NCBI GenBank assembly: GCA_041686915.1
Contig: JAWLDB010000100.1
Span: 1-9,580 of the forward strand
Direction of reading: 5' to 3'
DNA length: 9,580 nucleotides
DNA from: JAWLDB01 sp041686915
GTDB lineage: Bacteria; Bacillota; UBA994; UBA5500
Below the pieces are notes generated by a model. It did not search any database and had not been told where the DNA came from. It saw only the letters and a list, made by a program, of their open reading frames with translations. Shown in pieces: positions 7,113 through 9,580 of the stretch (position 1 is the stretch's first letter; the number at the start of each line of letters is the position of its first letter). The position numbers and the translations under genes are program-made.

Positions 7113-7308
7113 ACTTGCGCTCGAAACTGTGTTGGAAGTAGGCCAAGGCTATAGAAGCCAGAAAGACAGTTGCCACGTCCATGGCAGCTGCTGACGGAAT
7201 AAAGGCGCGCTTTAGCCAGTAAGTCATAACGACCCAGAAAACGCTGGCGACGAACGGGTACGCCCATTTGACCTGTGACTTGGGGAAGATGGGTTTGTTC
7301 CAAAACAT
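7111..7308 (-). CDS. Small two-helix membrane protein, function unknown
   Basis: A 65-residue protein with two predicted membrane helices (about 13-31 and 40-58), a Lys/Trp-containing N terminus (MFWNKPIFPKSQ) and a charged C-terminal end (HSFERK). ATG 7308 has GAGGAG (7324-7319) ten bases upstream; the frame remains open further upstream to 7353 but without a better site. It is convergent with the ABC permease gene, only 59 bases from its stop. The hydrophobic pattern with a good ribosome binding site supports a real gene. I do not recognise the family and propose no function. Confidence 0.6.
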   Translation of the reverse strand: MFWNKPIFPKSQVKWAYPFVASVFWVVMTYWLKRAFIPSAAAMDVATVFLASIALAYFQHSFERK

Positions 7309-7442
7309 GCTACATGCACTCCTCAAGGCTCGTATATGAGTAGTGTACCACACCAGGCGTGATAAGGCTCTATATCTTCACTCGACAGCTCTATGCCACC
7401 GAGTTCCCGTGACAGCATGGTGTCGCTTTCCTCCGGGAGACT

Positions 7443-7646
7443 CTATACTGCAACGTCCGACTGTCTGGCTGTCTGCAGCACATGAGCTTCAGAAGCGCCG
7501 CCCACCACACCCGGGACTAGCAGATAGAGCACACCTGCAACCCGTAGTAGGTTGGCTATGAGAATAAACAGGTTGTTGTAGGCAGCCTGCAATTCGGTGT
7601 CTGGTGCCTTGGCGAGGAATGGGAACAAGACCCATGAGCTATGAGT
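7443..7646 (-). pseudogene. Possible remnant of a membrane-protein gene
   Basis: A minus-strand frame open from 7646 to a stop at 7443. It encodes a plausible protein-like stretch: polar KAPDTELQAAYNN followed by a hydrophobic helix (LFILIANLLRVAGVLYLLVPG). No ribosome binding site precedes any possible start, an in-frame stop lies just upstream at 7647-7649, and the part after the helix looks random. It may be a decayed fragment of a larger membrane protein or chance. The rest of 7309-7658 shows nothing I can support as a gene. Confidence 0.25.
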
Positions 7647-7658
7647 TTAAGGCAGAGC

Positions 7659-7705
7659 AAACACAGTAGGTGAGGTGAACCTCTTCTGCTGTGTTTTTCT
7701 TTTTC
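7659..7705 (+). terminator. Strong terminator without an obvious plus-strand gene
   Basis: AACACAG (7660-7666) pairs with CTGTGTT (7689-7695). The stem continues inward with two G-U pairs and one mismatch to GAGG/CCTC around a TGAA loop, about 15 pairs in all, followed by TTTTTCTTTTTC. The T-run is on the plus strand. The nearest upstream plus-strand gene ends at 7051 and has its own terminator, so what this one terminates is unclear. It does insulate the promoter at 7762 from readthrough. Confidence 0.85.
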
Positions 7706-7761
7706 AGGGTGTATCCCATAAATTTCATGCCAGCAATATGAATAAATATTCTAAAATATCC

Positions 7762-7791
7762 TTGACACAGGTAGCTGACCGGGTGTAAACT
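7762..7791 (+). promoter_or_regulatory. Sigma-A type promoter of the T-box/opp operon
   Basis: A perfect -35 box TTGACA (7762-7767), an 18-base spacer and a -10 box TAAACT (7786-7791). Transcription would start near 7798, just before the T-box leader. The AT-rich stretch just upstream (7737-7760) could act as an UP element. Confidence 0.8.
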
Positions 7792-7797
7792 GCATAA

Positions 7798-8090
7798 CAA
7801 TTACACCAAATTCGTTCAGCAAATAGGCGATGACGAGGAAGAGTAAGCCTTTGGCTACCAATTAGCGAGCTGGTGACGGTGGAAGACCAGCGGTAAGGCC
7901 TGTGGCGGAAAATCACCTCCGAGCTGCGAACTGAAGATCAGTAAGTTCGACGGGACCCCTGCCGTTAACAGTGGGGAGGGTATCGGACCTTGTCCTGTAC
8001 CTGTAATCGAGTTGGCTAGCTTGCTAGTCAATTAGGGTGGTACCGCGGGATCATAATCCTGCCCCTACACGGGGGCGGGATTTTTTTATT
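7798..8090 (+). promoter_or_regulatory. T-box riboswitch leader, probable tRNA-Ile specificity
   Basis: A complete class I T-box leader that reads the charging of a tRNA. Stem I runs from about 7811 to 7930: K-turn elements GATGA and GAGC, the AGTAA opposite the specifier loop, and the distal motif AGCGAGCTGG with GGTGGAAGACCAG. In the specifier loop, GGAAA-ATC-A (7907-7915) fits the usual GAAA-codon-A arrangement, giving AUC, isoleucine. The stem IIA/B pseudoknot is visible: ACGG (7950-7953) pairs with CCGT in the conserved CCGTTA (7962-7967), and loop CCCC (7956-7959) pairs with GGGG (7973-7976). Stem III is at about 8012-8031. The T-box is AATTAGGGTGGTACCGCGG (8030-8048). In the antiterminator, TAGGG pairs with CCCTA (8063-8067) and GCGGGAT with ATCCTGC (8056-8062), leaving the seven-base bulge TGGTACC. 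Its T8041 would pair with discriminator A73, as in tRNA-Ile. Uncharged tRNA should allow readthrough into the peptide transporter genes. Confidence 0.95.
8056..8088 (+). terminator. T-box controlled intrinsic terminator
   Basis: Ten pairs, 8056-8065 with 8072-8081 (ATCCTGCCCC/GGGGCGGGAT, one T-G pair), with a six-base loop and a T-run to 8087. Its left arm is the same sequence that forms the 3' side of the antiterminator, so the two folds exclude each other. Confidence 0.93.
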
Positions 8091-8124
8091 AACCGAGTAT
8101 TTGGAATGTTGTGTAAATTACTTT

Positions 8125-8135
8125 AGGAGGAGGTG
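8125..8135 (+). promoter_or_regulatory. Strong ribosome binding site with no long gene behind it
   Basis: AGGAGGAGGTG is a near-ideal Shine-Dalgarno in the leader, 61 bases before the oppD start. Its only sensible product is the 16-codon frame that begins at GTG 8136. Confidence 0.65.
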
Positions 8136-8186
8136 GTGCCGAGAGCCATTAAGCGTTGTCCATTATCAATCTGGAAAAGGGGATGA
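8136..8186 (+). CDS. Possible 16-codon upstream ORF before oppD
   Basis: GTG 8136, five bases after AGGAGG, opens a frame for MPRAIKRCPLSIWKRG and stops at TGA 8184-8186. The stop overlaps the ribosome binding site of oppD (GAGGTGA, 8185-8191), nine bases before the oppD ATG, a layout that would allow translational coupling. It contains two isoleucine codons (ATT, ATC), the amino acid read by the T-box; with only 16 codons this may be chance. It could be a regulatory leader peptide, a translational enhancer, or the remains of a longer first gene. No similarity recognised. Confidence 0.4.
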   Translation: MPRAIKRCPLSIWKRG

Positions 8187-8195
8187 GGTGATAAG

Positions 8196-9191
8196 ATGTC
8201 TGGTCAACTGCTAAATGTACAGTCCTTAAGAACAGAGCTACTTACAGGTAACCAATATTTTGCTGCAGTGGATGATGTCAGCTTTTCAGTGGCCAATGGC
8301 GAAACCCTCTGTATTGTGGGTGAATCGGGTTGTGGCAAGAGTATGACAGCTCTATCAATCATGGGTTTGGTCCCAGGGGCATCCAGCCGGGTTCAAGGCG
8401 TGATTGAGCTTAACGGACGAAATCTGCTTAGCTGCACAGAGAGGCAGCTGCAACACATTCGTGGCAGAGAACTGGCGATGATCTTTCAGGAACCGATGAC
8501 ATCGCTTAACCCGGTCTTGAGTATTGGAGAACAGTTGGCCGAGGGCATTATGCTGCACGACCGGGCGGGCCGTCCGCAAGCTTGGAAACAAGCGGTGGGG
8601 ATGCTGGGCCTTGTGGGCATTCCCTCTCCAGAGCGGCGAATGTTTGAATATCCTCACCAACTGAGTGGTGGAATGAGGCAGCGGGTGATGATTGCGATGG
8701 CCCTCTCCTGCCGCCCCAAGCTACTGATAGCCGATGAGCCAACCACCGCCCTCGATGTGACCATTCAGGCGCAAATCCTGCACTTGCTGAAGCAGCTGCA
8801 GCGCGAGACAAAGACCTCTATACTGCTGATAACCCATGATTTAGGGGTGGTGGCGGGAATGGCCGACAAGGTACTTGTCATGTATCTGGGACGTGTGGTG
8901 GAGGAAGCCCAAGTGCGTGATATCTTTCATCGTCCGCTCCATCCGTACACAGCAGGACTGTTGCGTTCAGTTCCTGCACTGAACCGTGACGTGGAACGGT
9001 TGCATCAAATTGAGGGCGCTGTGCCTCGCCCGGCACAAAAACCAACCGGCTGCACCTTTCACCCCAGGTGTCCTTATGCGATGGATAGGTGTCGGTATGA
9101 ACAACCTGGGTTGAGTGGGGGAGATGGAGGACACAGAGTTGCGTGCTGGCAACCCCTTTGGTTGAGCGGTCAGGAAGAGGTGGCGACATGA
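8196..9191 (+). CDS. oppD: Peptide ABC transporter ATP-binding protein (OppD/DppD family)
   Basis: A 331-residue ATPase of a di-/oligopeptide importer, the usual length for OppD/DppD. Walker A is GESGCGKS (residues 42-49), the Q-loop FQEPMTSLNP (Gln98), the signature LSGGM (156-160), Walker B LLIADEPTTALD (176-187) and the switch His214 in THDLGVV. The C-terminal oligopeptide-type extension has HRPLHPYTAGLL (245-256) and four cysteines, Cys286, 292, 299 and 317 (C-x5-C-x6-C-x17-C), the pattern that holds a [4Fe-4S] cluster in this family. Start is ATG 8196 with GAGGTGA four bases upstream. The gene lies behind an Ile-type T-box and its stop overlaps the next gene by four bases (ATGA). OppD and DppD cannot be told apart here, and nickel-peptide relatives are possible. 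It is unusual that the ATPase genes come first in the operon. Confidence 0.93.
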   Translation: MSGQLLNVQSLRTELLTGNQYFAAVDDVSFSVANGETLCIVGESGCGKSMTALSIMGLVPGASSRVQGVIELNGRNLLSCTERQLQHIRGRELAMIFQEPMTSLNPVLSIGEQLAEGIMLHDRAGRPQAWKQAVGMLGLVGIPSPERRMFEYPHQLSGGMRQRVMIAMALSCRPKLLIADEPTTALDVTIQAQILHLLKQLQRETKTSILLITHDLGVVAGMADKVLVMYLGRVVEEAQVRDIFHRPLHPYTAGLLRSVPALNRDVERLHQIEGAVPRPAQKPTGCTFHPRCPYAMDRCRYEQPGLSGGDGGHRVACWQPLWLSGQEEVAT

Positions 9192-9580
9192 ATGAGCAGC
9201 TCTTGGACGTTCAGGGACTACAAGTGCACTATCCGGTCACCATTCGGGGAAAGAGTCAGGTTGTACGGGCTGTTGACGGGATAGACCTGATAGTGAAAGC
9301 GGGCGAGACTTTGAGTCTCGTAGGAGAGTCGGGCTGCGGCAAGACAACTACGGGGAGAGCAATCTTGCGCCTGGTTGAGCCAACCGGTGGCCAAGTGAAG
9401 TTCCAGGGAGAGGATTTGCTTGCTCTTAACAGAGCCTCGATGCGACGCGTACGCCGTCACCTGCAGATTGTCTTCCAGGACCCTTATGCTTCGCTCAACC
9501 CACGTATGCGGGTGGGCGACACATTGGTGGAGGCGATGGAAATTCACGATGTAGGACATAAAACGGCTCGCTGGCAACGG
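9188..9580 (+). CDS. oppF: Peptide ABC transporter ATP-binding protein (OppF/DppF family), 3' truncated
   Basis: The frame opens at ATG 9188 and runs off the right edge after 131 codons, so only the N-terminal part is seen. It has a typical start (MNEQLLDVQGLQVHYPV), a strand-loop insertion before VVRAVDGIDL, Walker A GESGCGKT (residues 46-53), and the Q-loop FQDPYASLNPRM (96-107), which is characteristic of OppF/DppF rather than OppD. The remaining signature, Walker B and C-terminal part lie outside the window. The start overlaps the oppD stop by four bases, and GAGGTGG lies just upstream at 9176-9182, so the two ATPases are coupled and should form the heterodimeric motor of one importer. 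Confidence 0.93.
   Translation, partial: MNEQLLDVQGLQVHYPVTIRGKSQVVRAVDGIDLIVKAGETLSLVGESGCGKTTTGRAILRLVEPTGGQVKFQGEDLLALNRASMRRVRRHLQIVFQDPYASLNPRMRVGDTLVEAMEIHDVGHKTARWQR

Noticed and set aside
6580..7194. A 204-codon plus-strand open frame overlapping the permease gene and its terminator
   Set aside because: It is out of frame with a clear ABC-2 permease, has no ribosome binding site, shows no domain-like sequence and runs through a terminator.
7409..7449. Possible plus-strand promoter GTGACA ... TATACT that might drive a small RNA
   Set aside because: The spacer is 29 bases, far beyond what sigma-A tolerates, and no better -35 box is at the right distance.
7343..7561. A 72-codon plus-strand frame in the region before the orphan terminator
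   Set aside because: Composition looks random, no ribosome binding site precedes its ATG, and it has no hydrophobic or motif pattern.
7911..7915. Other specifier readings: AAT (Asn) or TCA (Ser)
   Set aside because: The GAAA-codon-A alignment used by known T-boxes favours ATC. Asn and Ser tRNAs usually carry G73, a poorer match to the UGGU bulge than the A73 of tRNA-Ile.
7725..7916. A minus-strand frame across the promoter and T-box stem I
   Set aside because: The region is fully explained by the promoter and the folded T-box leader, and the frame has no start signal.
1..9580. Search for CRISPR arrays, insertion-sequence ends, tRNA/rRNA genes and known defence or toxin-antitoxin pairs
   Set aside because: No regularly spaced repeats, transposase, terminal inverted repeats, RNA gene folds other than the T-box, or defence-type protein motifs were seen.

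Overview
The window looks like chromosomal DNA of a Gram-positive, low- to mid-GC bacterium of the Bacillota (Firmicutes). Four things point there: a complete T-box riboswitch; strong AAGGAGGTG-type ribosome binding sites, several of them ahead of GTG or TTG starts; many hairpin-plus-T-run terminators; and a His-pair repeat protein that resembles the YmaF family. The genus cannot be fixed from this sequence. No transposase, integrase, CRISPR array, rRNA or tRNA gene was seen.

Layout. Position 2-883 (+) is the C-terminal part of a P-loop kinase-like protein cut by the window edge, closed by a terminator at 903-933. At 1030-1401 (+) is a small Arg/His-rich protein built from three HxH-x11-HxH units, with its own terminator. 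On the minus strand is a two-gene operon, a YjjG/YfnB-type HAD nucleotidase (3399-2707) followed by an enterochelin-esterase (Fes) homologue (2682-1495). Divergent from it is a tightly overlapping four-gene operon at 3628-7051 (+): an ECF sigma factor, a six-helix membrane protein that is probably its anti-sigma factor, an ABC ATPase and an ABC-2 permease. It ends in a terminator at 7079-7112. A 65-residue two-helix membrane protein lies on the minus strand at 7308-7111. About 450 bases then hold no convincing intact gene: a possible decayed membrane-protein fragment and a strong but ownerless terminator at 7659-7705.

From 7762 to the right edge is one regulated unit: a sigma-A type promoter, a full class I T-box leader, a 16-codon upstream reading frame, then oppD/dppD-like and oppF/dppF-like ATPase genes of a peptide ABC importer, the second cut by the window end. 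The T-box specifier reads best as AUC (isoleucine), and the UGGU acceptor-pairing bulge fits the A73 discriminator of tRNA-Ile. The simplest reading is that peptide uptake is raised when charged tRNA-Ile runs low, so that the cell gains isoleucine from peptides. No binding-protein or permease gene precedes the ATPase genes; if present they lie beyond the right edge.

The most noteworthy items are the Ile-type T-box on a peptide transporter with a short frame between leader and first gene, the Lys-free Arg/His repeat protein, and the sigma/anti-sigma/ABC cassette. No gene family in the window is clearly without precedent.
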